Positions 16,811 through 25,309 of a DNA stretch of 64,000 bases are shown here, piece by piece. The translations under genes were made by a program, and so were the position numbers. Origin of the DNA: Caldifarciminota bacterium (GTDB taxonomy: Bacteria > Hydrothermota > Hydrothermia > LBFQ01); assembly GCA_027003075.1 (NCBI GenBank), contig JALWYV010000016.1:1-64000 (forward strand). The letters are read 5' to 3'. The notes beneath the pieces are model-generated. The model did no database searches and was not told the origin of the DNA. It worked only from the letters and a program-made list of their open reading frames with translations. The first letter of the stretch is position 1. Every line of letters begins with the position of its first letter.

Positions 16811-17727
16811 TATACCTCGTAGTATATCCTTCGCTCTATGAAGACCTTCTGGAGGATCGTGAGAATACCAACAACGGCGAGGAGGGCGATGGCCACGGCG
16901 GAAGCGTAGCCTATGTTGAAGTCCTCAACGCCCTTCTGGTACAGGTAGTATACCAGAACGTTGGTCGTACCCATGGGACCTCCGGGAGGGGGACCGGTCA
17001 TGATCCAGATGGGGGCGAAGACCTGAAAGGACACGATGAAACTCGTGAGGTACACGTAAAAGAGGGACGGAGCGAGGAGGGGCAGGGTTATTCTCCAGAA
17101 CACCGTCCAGGGACCGGCGCCGTCTATGGCCGCCGCATCGTAAACGCTCCTGTTTATTGACTTAAGCCCGGCATAGAGTATTATGGTGTTGTACCCGAAG
17201 CTCTTCCAGACGGCCATGATAACCACGGAGAGCAGAGCCAGAGATGGACCGTGTCCGAAGAATATACCGGAAGGCTCCTCTAACCATCTCAGGGGCGGGA
17301 GGTGCAGGAGGCTCAAAACGAAGTTAAAGAAACCGGCGGAAGGGTTGTATAACCACTTCCACACCACCGAGGCGGGTACGAGGGAGATCACGACGGGTGT
17401 GAACACGGCGAACTTGAGAAGACCGGAGAGTGGACCCTTTACACTGCTGATGAGGAGGGCGGCGAGCATGGCCACGGTTATGCCTATGGAGATGCTCAGG
17501 AAGGAGTACCAGAAGGTGTTCACCAGAGCCTGATAGAAGAAGGGGTCGTGCAGGAGCATCTGGAAGTTCCGCAGTCCAACCCACTTCTGAAAGCCAACGA
17601 GTCCCCACTTCTGAAAGGAGTTAATAAAGACCATAAAAGAGGGGACGAACTTAAACAACGTCAAAACAGTTAGTGCCGGTGCGAGGAACCCCACGGCCAA
17701 CAGAAACTTCCTTCCCTCAGATAACAA
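16810..17727 (-). CDS. ABC sugar transporter permease, MalF/UgpA type
   Basis: 305 residues, six predicted membrane helices. The cytoplasmic coupling loop (EAA motif) is Y-D-A-A-A-I-D-G-A-G-P-W-T-V-F-W-R-I-T-L-P-L-L, as in binding-protein-dependent permeases for sugars or glycerol-3-phosphate. No second permease, binding protein or ATPase is in the window; instead it heads an amidase-infC-dtd operon. The start is TTG at 17727, supported by TATAAT at 17735-17740, 7 nt upstream. It may import a cell-wall sugar next to the wall amidase, but that is only inference from position. Confidence 0.87.
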   Translation of the reverse strand: MLSEGRKFLLAVGFLAPALTVLTLFKFVPSFMVFINSFQKWGLVGFQKWVGLRNFQMLLHDPFFYQALVNTFWYSFLSISIGITVAMLAALLISSVKGPLSGLLKFAVFTPVVISLVPASVVWKWLYNPSAGFFNFVLSLLHLPPLRWLEEPSGIFFGHGPSLALLSVVIMAVWKSFGYNTIILYAGLKSINRSVYDAAAIDGAGPWTVFWRITLPLLAPSLFYVYLTSFIVSFQVFAPIWIMTGPPPGGPMGTTNVLVYYLYQKGVEDFNIGYASAVAIALLAVVGILTILQKVFIERRIYYEV

Positions 17728-17976
17728 GGGTGTTATTATATGGATGCTTCTACCGGAATTAGGGCGTGAATGAAGGATGAACTACGACATTTCGTTTCCA
17801 ACCTGTTTAAACCGTATCCCCTTTGACGTGTCCTTATCTTCGGGCGAAGCGTCCGATACAATTGGCTGCAGGTGGGGAACCATTCCTGTACGTCCTTTAT
17901 CCCCGGGAGGGAGTATAACATCCCATGTTGAACATATCCTCAGGATAACTGAAGGCGTCCGTAGGATAGGAGTACC

Positions 17977-19503
17977 ATGTTAATGCTCGTGGGATTTTCA
18001 CTGAGCAAGGGAATGCCGGAGAGACCTCCGATAGAGAGGAGCGGGGGATTCCCGGTGGATGTGAACGTGAACATGCCGCAGAAACCTATCTGGTACGCCA
18101 TAGAGAGAGCCGACGATCCCACATACTGGCGAGACGCCAGAACGGACAGGATAGTCCTGATGCTGGATATTGGGTACACCCTTGACTCCCCACCCATCCG
18201 GGACCTTCTCCAGAGGTACGGAGCCACAGAGGTCGTGGGCAGGAGCATGTTCCCGGAGGTGTTGAACTTTTACGAGCTTAAACTTCCGGACGGAGACAGA
18301 GCAAAGGTACTCAGCTTCATCAGAGATGCACAGAAGGTTCCGGGCGTGGCCGTAGCCGAGCCGTCCATAATACACCGTGCGGCCGCCTGTCCCCCCAACG
18401 ACACCTACTGGAGTTATCAGTGGGGACCTTACCTGATATGGGCAGACTCCGCATGGTGTCACGAGACCGGAGATCCGGGTATCGTCGTCGCCGTAGTGGA
18501 TCAGGGGGTGGATTACAACCACGAGGACCTCAGCGGGAACTATGCCGGAGGGTACGACTACGTGGACAACGACTCCGACCCCGCACCCGACGACCCCTCC
18601 ACCGAACACCACGGCACCCACGTTGCCGGAACGATAGCCGCCTCTCTGAACAACTCCAGGGGTATAGCTGGTATGGCGAACGTACGCATATACTCGGCGA
18701 GGGCGTTAGATGAGAGCGGTTCCGGATACCTCTCATGGATAGCGAACGCCATCCTCGGTTCGTCGTCCGCACCCGGCGTACGTATAATAAACATGAGTCT
18801 CGGCTCCTCCTCACCGAGTTCCGTCATTCAGGCTGCCTGCGATACCGCATGGAACAGGGGCAAGCTGTTGGTGGCAGCCTCCGGAAACGATGGGGTGTAC
18901 GGTGTATCCTACCCGGCGGCCTTTCCTTCGGTGATAGCCGTGGGGGCCATCGGTACGGACGGAATTGACATATATCTCGCCTCCTACTCCAACTACGGCC
19001 CGGAGCAGGAGCTGACCGCCCCCGGTGGGGACGCCGGTACGGGATACTGCATACTCTCCACTCTCCCCGGAAACAACTACGGGGACATAGGTACCGGATG
19101 CTCTTGGCAGGGTACCTCAATGGCTACCCCCCACGTATCCGGCGTAGCTGCTCTCGTCCTGAGCCGCACCCCCACCATCGGCAACTCTTACCTGCGCAAT
19201 ATTCTGGCCAGCACGGCGGTAGATCTGGGGAACTCGGGAAGAGACGACTACTACGGCTACGGCATGGTTTGCGCCGTCTGCGCCGTTACGGCGACCGTTG
19301 GAGTAGATGAGATGCGGGCATCTAACCCTTACGTATCCTTCACAGTTAACGGAAGACACCTGAAGGCTCTGAGTGACCTGAAGATCTACGACCCCGCCGG
19401 CCGCCTCGTGGGACAGGTCGTCAAGGGTCAGGGAATCAACCTGAAGCCGGGCGCCTACTTCGTGAGGTCGGAGGTGGGTACGGAGAAAGTCGTGCTGTTC
19501 TAA
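17977..19503 (+). CDS. secreted subtilisin-like serine protease (S8) with Por-like tail
   Basis: 508 residues. An inhibitor-like prodomain (about 40-135) precedes the peptidase S8 domain (about 150-440). The catalytic Asp is in V-V-D-Q-G-V-D-Y (Q where T or S is usual), the His in H-H-G-T-H-V-A-G and the Ser in G-T-S-M-A-T-P-H. The last ~60 residues form a sorting tail (I-Y-D-P-A-G-R-L-V, G-A-Y-F-V-R, K-V-V-L-F). The N-terminus M-L-M-L-V-G-F-S-L-S-K is unusually short for a signal. TAGGAT at 17962-17967, 9 nt upstream, supports this ATG. The 249 bases before it hold no gene I can see. Likely a surface or secreted protease. Confidence 0.9.
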   Translation: MLMLVGFSLSKGMPERPPIERSGGFPVDVNVNMPQKPIWYAIERADDPTYWRDARTDRIVLMLDIGYTLDSPPIRDLLQRYGATEVVGRSMFPEVLNFYELKLPDGDRAKVLSFIRDAQKVPGVAVAEPSIIHRAAACPPNDTYWSYQWGPYLIWADSAWCHETGDPGIVVAVVDQGVDYNHEDLSGNYAGGYDYVDNDSDPAPDDPSTEHHGTHVAGTIAASLNNSRGIAGMANVRIYSARALDESGSGYLSWIANAILGSSSAPGVRIINMSLGSSSPSSVIQAACDTAWNRGKLLVAASGNDGVYGVSYPAAFPSVIAVGAIGTDGIDIYLASYSNYGPEQELTAPGGDAGTGYCILSTLPGNNYGDIGTGCSWQGTSMATPHVSGVAALVLSRTPTIGNSYLRNILASTAVDLGNSGRDDYYGYGMVCAVCAVTATVGVDEMRASNPYVSFTVNGRHLKALSDLKIYDPAGRLVGQVVKGQGINLKPGAYFVRSEVGTEKVVLF

Positions 19504-19595
19504 TCGGAAACAGGAGGCTTCGGGAGGGGAACCGACACCTCTCCCGCCTCCTGCGCACAAAAGTTCAAAAATTTGTTCACGCTTACAATACGTTC

Positions 19596-20330
19596 ATGCG
19601 ATTAATTACGTGGAGCAAGATTCTCGCCAGAAGGGGACGCTTTCCGAGGGACGACGAGGGACGTCCGTACGTACCCGGATTCTACCTTGCGGACGCCCTT
19701 AAGGACGCCGTAGTCTTCTACTTCGTAAAGAAGGATCGCTCGCTTGAGAGCAGGGTGAGGAGGTACCTGACGAAGGAGAACCTTGATATAGGGGAGGTTG
19801 CAAACAGGGTGTACGACATCGTCTTTGAGAGATACCCCGTACTCGGGGAGGTCAAAGTTCCGGACAGGATATACCCCGACCCCGACGGTATACGTACGGT
19901 CACGGTTGAGATCTTTGATCTCAGAAAGGGGTACGACGTTGACGACTTCAGGTCCGAATCCTTCTCAGGTGTACTGGAGATAGACCTTAATGTACCCGAC
20001 GGTGCGATGGAAAAGATACGTTATGCCGGAAGGTCCTTCACCGAGGCCCTCATAAAGATGGAGATGGGTATGTTAGAGGACCATCCTCTTGTTGAGGAAT
20101 TCTATCAGCCACTTATCAACGAGATCAGGGAGTGGGAGATACCTCTGAGATTGGGGAAGTGGACAACGGCACCTCACGGCGGCAGGTTACTCTTCTTCTG
20201 GAGGATAAAGGAGGTCAGGGAGAGGATAAAGAGGGACTACGGAATAGACATAAGACCGGTGAAGGTCCTCTACCTGCCGAGGGACAGAGCTACGGCCGGG
20301 TGGTCGGAGTTGAGGCGAGAGGAGGTGTAG
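19596..20330 (+). CDS. stand-alone RAMP-superfamily protein, Csm5-like
   Basis: 244 residues. The N-terminal G-R-P-Y-V-P-G-F-Y-L-A-D-A-L-K-D-A-V matches the RAMP 'G-x-P-x-I-P-G-S-S-L-K-G-A-L' signature. Near the C-terminus, I-P-L-R-L-G-K-W-T-T and the final L-P-R-D-R-A-T-A-G-W-S-E-L correspond to the Csm5 pattern 'F-R-I-G-x-x-T ... P-x-G-W-x-x-L'. Csm5 is a backbone subunit of type III-A CRISPR effectors. No cas10, other csm gene, cas6 or repeat array is in the window, so any such role here is unproven. TACAAT at 19584-19589 ends 6 nt before the ATG. The next gene begins 20 nt downstream. The assignment is from motif resemblance only. Confidence 0.5.
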   Translation: MRLITWSKILARRGRFPRDDEGRPYVPGFYLADALKDAVVFYFVKKDRSLESRVRRYLTKENLDIGEVANRVYDIVFERYPVLGEVKVPDRIYPDPDGIRTVTVEIFDLRKGYDVDDFRSESFSGVLEIDLNVPDGAMEKIRYAGRSFTEALIKMEMGMLEDHPLVEEFYQPLINEIREWEIPLRLGKWTTAPHGGRLLFFWRIKEVRERIKRDYGIDIRPVKVLYLPRDRATAGWSELRREEV

Positions 20331-20350
20331 TACCACCTTAAACTACAGGT

Positions 20351-20947
20351 ATGGAGACCCGGACGCTGGTAATAGCAGGTGTAGGGGGACAGGGTATAAT
20401 GCTGGCTTCCCGTATATTCGCCGACGCCCTCTTTCGCATGGGGTACGACGTCAAGCAGGCCGAAGTACACGGTCTCTCGCAGAGAGGCGGGAGCGTTATG
20501 ACCTACGTAAGGTGGGGAGAGAAGGTATGGTCGCCCATTACAGGAGACTTCGGGGCCGATTACCTTATAGCCCTTGAAGAACTGGAGTCCCTGAGGTACC
20601 TGCATCTAATCAAACCCTCCGGAACGGTCCTGATAAACACGTACCGGTTCGTACCCATGTCAGTATCCTCCGGCCTGAGGGGACCGGACGGCAAACCCTA
20701 CACCTACCCCAACAACGTGCCCGAGATCGTCAGGAAGAACGTGAAGGATACCCACACCGTTGATGCCCTCTCCATAGCCATGGAGCTGGGGAACGCCCGC
20801 GTGATGAACGTTGTGGTGGTGGGCGCGGCCGCGAATCTGATAGGGCTTGACAGGGAGATTATGGAAAGGACGGTGGCCGATAGGGTTCCCCCGAAGTACA
20901 GGGAACTCAACGTTGAGGCCTTTCGCAGGGGCTGGGAGGCGGTATAA
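20351..20947 (+). CDS. iorB: indolepyruvate ferredoxin oxidoreductase beta (gamma-type) subunit
   Basis: 198 residues. The start L-V-I-A-G-V-G-G-Q-G-I-M-L-A-S and the E-V-H-G-L-S-Q-R-G-G-S-V segment are hallmarks of the gamma-type subunit of 2-oxoacid:ferredoxin oxidoreductases; length and ending best fit IorB. The enzyme oxidises aryl-pyruvates to acyl-CoA with ferredoxin as acceptor during amino-acid fermentation by anaerobes. The large IorA subunit is not in the window. It follows the RAMP-like gene by 20 nt. Confidence 0.85.
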   Translation: METRTLVIAGVGGQGIMLASRIFADALFRMGYDVKQAEVHGLSQRGGSVMTYVRWGEKVWSPITGDFGADYLIALEELESLRYLHLIKPSGTVLINTYRFVPMSVSSGLRGPDGKPYTYPNNVPEIVRKNVKDTHTVDALSIAMELGNARVMNVVVVGAAANLIGLDREIMERTVADRVPPKYRELNVEAFRRGWEAV

Positions 20948-20990
20948 CACGACCCTGACAACGCTCTTTTCACGTTAGTACTTTCCGGCC

Positions 20991-20996
20991 TATAAT
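20991..20996 (+). promoter_or_regulatory. -10 box of the thi4 promoter
   Basis: TATAAT, 36 nt before the thi4 ATG, so the leader would be about 30 nt and carries an AAGGAGG Shine-Dalgarno at about 21021-21027. This is one of the few genes here with a conventional 5' UTR. The leader is too short for a TPP riboswitch. Confidence 0.65.
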
Positions 20997-21032
20997 ACCT
21001 GACTAATTTGGTCAACATAAAGGAGGTACGAT

Positions 21033-21824
21033 ATGGAGCGTGTAAAGTTCAAGAGCGTTCCGGAATCCGCAGTGAGCAGGGCTATCCTTGAGAACTTTTA
21101 CAGGGACCTCAGGGAAGCCCTCAACGCCGACGTCTTTGTGATAGGGGCCGGGCCATCGGGCCTCGTGGCCTCTTACGAGCTCGCCAGAACCGGGGTAAAG
21201 GTCTACGTGATAGAGCAGAACAACTACCTCGGCGGAGGTTTCTGGCTCGGCGGTTACTTCATGAACACCGTAACCGTCCGCTATCCCGCGCAGGAGGTGT
21301 TTGACGAGATAGGTGTGCGGTACGAGGAGGTGGAGGAGGGCCTGTACGCCGCGTACGGTCCTCTGGCCGCTTCAAAACTCATCGCCGCGGCCGCCGAAAG
21401 CGGTGTGAAGTTCCTCCAGCTCACCCATCTGGACGACCTCATCGTCAAAGATGGCAGGGTCTCCGGTGTGGTAATAAACTGGAGTCCCGTGAGGGCGTTG
21501 CCCAGGTCCATAACCTGCGTGGATCCGATAGCCCTTGAGAGCCGGTTCGTTATAGATGCCAGCGGTCACGACGCCGTGGCCGTTAAGAGGCTTGCGGACA
21601 GAGGGCTCGTGGAGATGAAGGGACTCGGAGCGATGAACGTGAACGCCTCCGAGGATGCCGTCGTGGAGTACACCGGCGAGGTGTACCCCGGTCTCGTAGT
21701 CAGCGGTATGGCCGTAGCCGAAACCTTCGGTCTCAGCAGGATGGGACCGACCTTCGGCGGGATGCTCCTCTCCGGAAAGCGCGCCGCACAGGTGATACTT
21801 GAGAAACTCGCCGTAAGCGTTTAG
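21033..21824 (+). CDS. thi4: thiazole synthase, Thi4 family, with Cys at the sulfur-donor position
   Basis: 263 residues. The FAD/NAD-type fold begins V-I-G-A-G-P-S-G-L-V, followed by E-Q-N-N-Y-L-G-G-G-F-W; the C-terminus has R-M-G-P-T-F-G-G-M-L-L-S-G. Thi4 makes the ADP-thiazole precursor of thiamine from NAD and glycine. Yeast Thi4 donates sulfur from a Cys just before M-D-P; archaeal and many anaerobe enzymes have His there and use sulfide. Here the equivalent site is T-C-V-D-P, Cys162, so the Cys appears retained. A strong Shine-Dalgarno precedes the ATG and an intrinsic terminator follows, so it is a single-gene unit. No other thiamine genes are near. Confidence 0.9.
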   Translation: MERVKFKSVPESAVSRAILENFYRDLREALNADVFVIGAGPSGLVASYELARTGVKVYVIEQNNYLGGGFWLGGYFMNTVTVRYPAQEVFDEIGVRYEEVEEGLYAAYGPLAASKLIAAAAESGVKFLQLTHLDDLIVKDGRVSGVVINWSPVRALPRSITCVDPIALESRFVIDASGHDAVAVKRLADRGLVEMKGLGAMNVNASEDAVVEYTGEVYPGLVVSGMAVAETFGLSRMGPTFGGMLLSGKRAAQVILEKLAVSV

Positions 21825-21837
21825 GTGGTTTCTCCGT

Positions 21838-21874
21838 AAGGCGGGGGGCATCGTCCCCCCGCCTTTTGGTTTTA
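21838..21874 (+). terminator. intrinsic terminator after thi4
   Basis: Eleven-base-pair GC-rich stem (arms 21838-21848 and 21855-21865) with a six-base loop, followed by TTGGTTTTA. It lies 14 nt beyond the thi4 stop and just short of the convergent barrel-protein gene. Confidence 0.9.
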
Positions 21875-22486
21875 TCTACCTATTCTGAACCCCACTCCCA
21901 GACTTATCTCGTGCCATCCAGCAGACCTCTGGAGGAAGGTCAGGGACGTGTCTATGCTGTACGAGCTCTGAAGGTTGACGGACGTCTCAAGGTTGTACTC
22001 CGCGTACAGGTAGAACCTCCTCAGGTCCCACTGGCCGTACAGACCCACGAACCCGGCCGGCGAATACCGGTTCAGGGTATAAAAAGAGAGAAAGCCGATG
22101 GACAGGTGCGCCCCATACCTCAGATTCCGGTAAGAGTTGAGGAGCCTGCCCCCGACCCCGATAAAGGCGACGTTCCCGTAGTTCACACCGTTAACCGGCG
22201 ATTTCAGACGGTTGTATGAGTGGTAGATCTCAGCGAAGGGGTAAACGTTGTTGAAGAGCGCGAGGGGAGGAAACCACTTTTTGAGGGAGGAAGAAACCGT
22301 AAACTGACCGTCGTACCCGATCCGCAGATGCCCCTGAACGCCGGGGTCGTGGTCGTTCTTGAAACTTCCGAACATGGGAAGCCACGGCCCTCCTCCGATT
22401 TCAAACCATACGTTACGGCCGGATGCTGAGAGGTGAGCTACGGGAAGAAGGGAGAAAAACGCCAGTATCCATACTACTTTTCCCAT
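21872..22486 (-). CDS. exported protein, probable small outer-membrane barrel
   Basis: 204 residues. A normal signal peptide (M-G-K-V-V-W-I-L-A-F then a hydrophobic run, likely cut after S-A-S near 22) is followed by alternating amphipathic strands rich in Tyr, Phe and Gly that end in L-G-V-G-F-R-I-G-R, as in outer-membrane beta-barrels. No family is recognised. TATAAT at 22494-22499 ends 7 nt before the ATG. The divergent neighbour starts 64 nt away, so both genes share a short promoter region. Confidence 0.6.
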   Translation of the reverse strand: MGKVVWILAFFSLLPVAHLSASGRNVWFEIGGGPWLPMFGSFKNDHDPGVQGHLRIGYDGQFTVSSSLKKWFPPLALFNNVYPFAEIYHSYNRLKSPVNGVNYGNVAFIGVGGRLLNSYRNLRYGAHLSIGFLSFYTLNRYSPAGFVGLYGQWDLRRFYLYAEYNLETSVNLQSSYSIDTSLTFLQRSAGWHEISLGVGFRIGR

Positions 22487-22549
22487 TGCCGCTATTATAC
22501 GGAGGCCCGATTTCGGACAGCCTCTAAACGCGTTTATAATATAAAGGCC

Positions 22550-24331
22550 ATGCTAATCTTCATAATATCGCAGGTTGTTTCTCAAACTGATTGGTCGGGA
22601 GGTCCCGGTACGTGCGGTACAGTTACGAGCTGGGGGAACACGTTCTGTTCGGCCACCTCTCAGATGTTCTATTTGTTTCCCGGAAAATTGAGATTGAAGG
22701 GCGTATTCAGGACGATAGACGAATTTCTGGTTGATGGGTCGTTAGGAGGGTACGACAACAACCCGGATATCGTTGATCTGGATCTGGATGGTGATAAAGA
22801 TTTACTTGCGGCCAACGAGCCGTCATATCTTACGGATGCCCTATACTGGTACGAAAACAGCGGATGTGGTAATTTTGCAAGGCACACCATAGACAATCCG
22901 ACAAGTCCCGACGAGGTGGTGGCCTTTGACTATCAGGGGGACGGTGATCTGGACGTTCTTCTCTCCTCCTATCCCTCGGAGGATTTTCTGCTTTACGAGA
23001 ACGATGGAAGTATGAACTTTACCAGAACCGTAGTTGATGCGGACGTTTATCCACCCACAACCCAGAGTCAGGGGGTAGCTGCCGGAGATCTGGACGGGGA
23101 CGGAGATTACGACCTCGTCGCAACCACGATCGGTGGTGGATCTATCCACTGGTACGAGCAGCAGTACCCCAGCTGGGTAAAGCACACCCTTATGACCGGG
23201 CAGGGAGACTCCTACGACGTTGAGGTCGCCGATTTTGACGGGGATGGGGATCTGGATATAGTTCAGGCTGCTGAGGATAGGGTCTATCTCTTTGAGAACG
23301 ATGGAAGTGGGAACTTTACGTCCCACGTTCTGGACAACACGACAGATTTCGCTTTCAACCTGACCGTGGGGGATTTTGACGGCGATGGGGATAACGACGT
23401 AGCCCTATCGGATCTAAACGCTGGAGAAGTGATAGTTTACAGGAACGACGGTGGACTTTCCTTTACCAGAACCGTTATAGATAACTCGTTAACGAACCCT
23501 TACGGGGTAGAGAAGGGGGATCTGGAGCCCGACGGGGATCTGGATATTATCGTTGCTGACAAGTTTGCTCAGAGGGTACATATCTACATAAACGACGGTT
23601 CCATGTCCTTTACCAGAATTACCCCTCCCATACCTTCAAGGCACTACTTCGGTGTGGGTATAGGGGATCTGAATGGGGACGCCTCTCCCGATATACTCGT
23701 AAGGGCAGGGCTTCCCTATTCTGCCGAGGGTCTATGGTGGTACAAAACGGTACTCCAGTACTATCCCTCGGCCACCCTCACGTCCTCCGTCTTTGACGCC
23801 GGTGTTTACAGGAGGTGGCTTCAGGTTCAGGTAACGTTCTCCAGCTGCAACCCACCCGCCCCCGGAAAGGAGATACACGTTTACGTCAGGGCCTCCCGCT
23901 ATGGCATAGCGTGGACACCGTGGATAGGCCCCTACGTCTTTACGGGATCCGGGGCGCAGAACCTCTATCAGCCTTCCATATCCGGGTCTGACACCTTCAC
24001 GGAGCAGAACTTCAGGTACATCCAGTACAGGCTTGAACTTTACTCCAGTACGGACTCCACGTTGAGTCCAATCCTTGACGAGATAGCCTTTACCTACGAC
24101 CCCCTCGGAGACGACGGGGAATTGAGTGTTGGAGAGTACGGTCACGGTGGGGGATACGTTTCAGTTAACGGTAAAAATCTCAGGGTTAGAACTGAAGGCT
24201 CTATCCTCGTTGTTAGTGCGGATGGGAGAGTGGTAGCAAAAGGGGATGAAGAGGTTAACGCAAGGTTAAAACAGGGCATTTATGGCGTTTTCGCCAACGG
24301 CAAACTACTAAGAAAGGTGATAATAAGGTAA
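22550..24331 (+). CDS. secreted FG-GAP/VCBS beta-propeller protein with Por-like tail
   Basis: 593 residues from ATG 22550. At least six repeats carry the calcium-binding D-x-D-x-D-G-D-x-D pattern (for example D-G-D-G-D-L-D-I and D-G-D-G-D-N-D-V), typical of FG-GAP/VCBS propeller blades, roughly residues 60-390. A beta-sandwich region (about 400-525) and a ~60-residue sorting tail (V-S-A-D-G-R-V-V, G-I-Y-G-V-F, K-V-I-I-R) follow. The N-terminus M-L-I-F-I-I-S-Q is short. TATAAT at 22535-22540 ends 9 nt before this ATG, which is why I reject an in-frame upstream start. A surface-exposed binding role is likely; the ligand is unknown. Confidence 0.82.
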   Translation: MLIFIISQVVSQTDWSGGPGTCGTVTSWGNTFCSATSQMFYLFPGKLRLKGVFRTIDEFLVDGSLGGYDNNPDIVDLDLDGDKDLLAANEPSYLTDALYWYENSGCGNFARHTIDNPTSPDEVVAFDYQGDGDLDVLLSSYPSEDFLLYENDGSMNFTRTVVDADVYPPTTQSQGVAAGDLDGDGDYDLVATTIGGGSIHWYEQQYPSWVKHTLMTGQGDSYDVEVADFDGDGDLDIVQAAEDRVYLFENDGSGNFTSHVLDNTTDFAFNLTVGDFDGDGDNDVALSDLNAGEVIVYRNDGGLSFTRTVIDNSLTNPYGVEKGDLEPDGDLDIIVADKFAQRVHIYINDGSMSFTRITPPIPSRHYFGVGIGDLNGDASPDILVRAGLPYSAEGLWWYKTVLQYYPSATLTSSVFDAGVYRRWLQVQVTFSSCNPPAPGKEIHVYVRASRYGIAWTPWIGPYVFTGSGAQNLYQPSISGSDTFTEQNFRYIQYRLELYSSTDSTLSPILDEIAFTYDPLGDDGELSVGEYGHGGGYVSVNGKNLRVRTEGSILVVSADGRVVAKGDEEVNARLKQGIYGVFANGKLLRKVIIR

Positions 24332-24333
24332 GC

Positions 24334-24906
24334 CTATCCCGATTTTCCGTCCGCGTACTCCCTCTGGGCCACGAGTTTGGCGTGGCGTTCTATGAGTTTC
24401 AGCGACATACCCGTGGATGCACTCACGGCCTCAAGGTAGGTGTACATGTAACCGGCCGCTATTATCGTGGCTATGGCATCTGTAACGTGTTTGAATGCCA
24501 TATATATCTCGGCAGCCTCATCCGGAGGAAACTCCTCCTTAACTTTCATAAGGAAAGCGTTTTGAACGAAGGCCATGGCAGACAGCATAAATTCGTTGGG
24601 TATGCCCCGAACGACGTGGACGAGTCCCACCTTCCTGAACTGCCACTCCCAGAAAGTGTCGTCGTACTCGCCGCTTACGACCTTCCTATACCAGAACTTC
24701 AATCCTTCCTCTCTCTCCGGACGCTCCCCTTCGCCGAATATGGAGGCCGTAGGACCATAGGAGAAGAGGCGGTCGTAGAAAGCCTTTGCAAAGAACTCAT
24801 CCCACTCCCGAAGTTTGTCGGCGTACTTTCTCAGGACCTCGGCGTGAGGTTCTATAGGACCAGCGATAGATTCAAAATCTCTGAGGATTTCCGTGTGAGT
24901 CCTCAT
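24334..24906 (-). CDS. protoglobin-domain heme protein (probable gas sensor)
   Basis: 190 residues, essentially a single protoglobin domain. The region F-W-Y-R-K-V-V-S-G-E-Y-D-D-T-F-W (about 71-86) and the following V-G-L-V-H-V-V-R-G-I-P-N (94-104) match the protoglobin/globin-coupled-sensor core, with H97 as the likely proximal heme ligand. The rest is all helical, as the fold requires. There is no attached kinase, methyl-accepting or cyclase domain. It is the last gene of a three-gene operon, 2 nt beyond the Roadblock gene, with a GGAGG site before its ATG. Context suggests it reports O2, NO or CO to the Roadblock/GTPase pair; that link is inference. Confidence 0.72.
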   Translation of the reverse strand: MRTHTEILRDFESIAGPIEPHAEVLRKYADKLREWDEFFAKAFYDRLFSYGPTASIFGEGERPEREEGLKFWYRKVVSGEYDDTFWEWQFRKVGLVHVVRGIPNEFMLSAMAFVQNAFLMKVKEEFPPDEAAEIYMAFKHVTDAIATIIAAGYMYTYLEAVSASTGMSLKLIERHAKLVAQREYADGKSG

Positions 24907-24908
24907 AT

Positions 24909-25298
24909 TTATCCTCCGGGGTTCAGGGTATTTTTAAACTCCTCCATCAGGACGGGGAGCATCTGCCTTATCTTGAGTAGCACGAAACCGGCGGTTACGT
25001 CCTTGGCAGTAACGACGCCGAGTGCGGCTATATCTTCCAGGCGGTATACGAACATCCTTCCCATCTCGGCAGTTATTAGTATTTCCTCCGGTGATCCCAT
25101 GTCCATACTCTCAGTTGAGCGACGGGCAAGGCTGGCAAGGCTCGCTATAACCGCCGCCTGTTTGTCTATCTCCATCTGATCGACGCTTCCCCGAAAGGCG
25201 TACGAGACAGGAAAACCATCCGTGGTAACCAGTATTACGCCATGAACTTCCGGCGTGCGGTGTACCAGATCCTCAAGAAGTGCCTTTATGCTATCCAT
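24909..25298 (-). CDS. Roadblock/LC7 domain protein (MglB-like)
   Basis: 129 residues spanning one Roadblock/LC7 domain: an N-terminal helix (L-L-E-D-L-V-H-R-T-P-E-V-H-G), then V-I-L-V-T-T-D-G-F-P-V-S-Y, a helix (A-A-V-I-A-S-L-A-S-L-A), and strands I-L-I-T-A-E-M-G-R-M-F-V-Y. Bacterial family members such as MglB act as partners or GAPs for small Ras-like GTPases. Here the partner is almost certainly the GTPase fusion encoded 11 nt upstream in the same operon. An AAGGAGG site precedes the ATG. Confidence 0.88.
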   Translation of the reverse strand: MDSIKALLEDLVHRTPEVHGVILVTTDGFPVSYAFRGSVDQMEIDKQAAVIASLASLARRSTESMDMGSPEEILITAEMGRMFVYRLEDIAALGVVTAKDVTAGFVLLKIRQMLPVLMEEFKNTLNPGG

Positions 25299-25309
25299 AC
25301 GTTACCTCC

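Noticed and set aside
17728-17976. Small open frames between the permease and subtilase genes.
   Set aside because: No start signal, no recognisable motif, and the stretch is only 249 bases between two promoters.
20948-21032. Possible TPP riboswitch before thi4 (ACCTGA-like bases near 20996-21001).
   Set aside because: The -10 box at 20991-20996 leaves a leader of only about 30 nt, and the CTGAGA and pairing elements of the TPP aptamer are absent.
22433-22549. Upstream in-frame extension of the FG-GAP/VCBS protein.
   Set aside because: It would overlap the divergent barrel-protein gene and has charged, non-signal sequence; TATAAT lies 9 nt before 22550.
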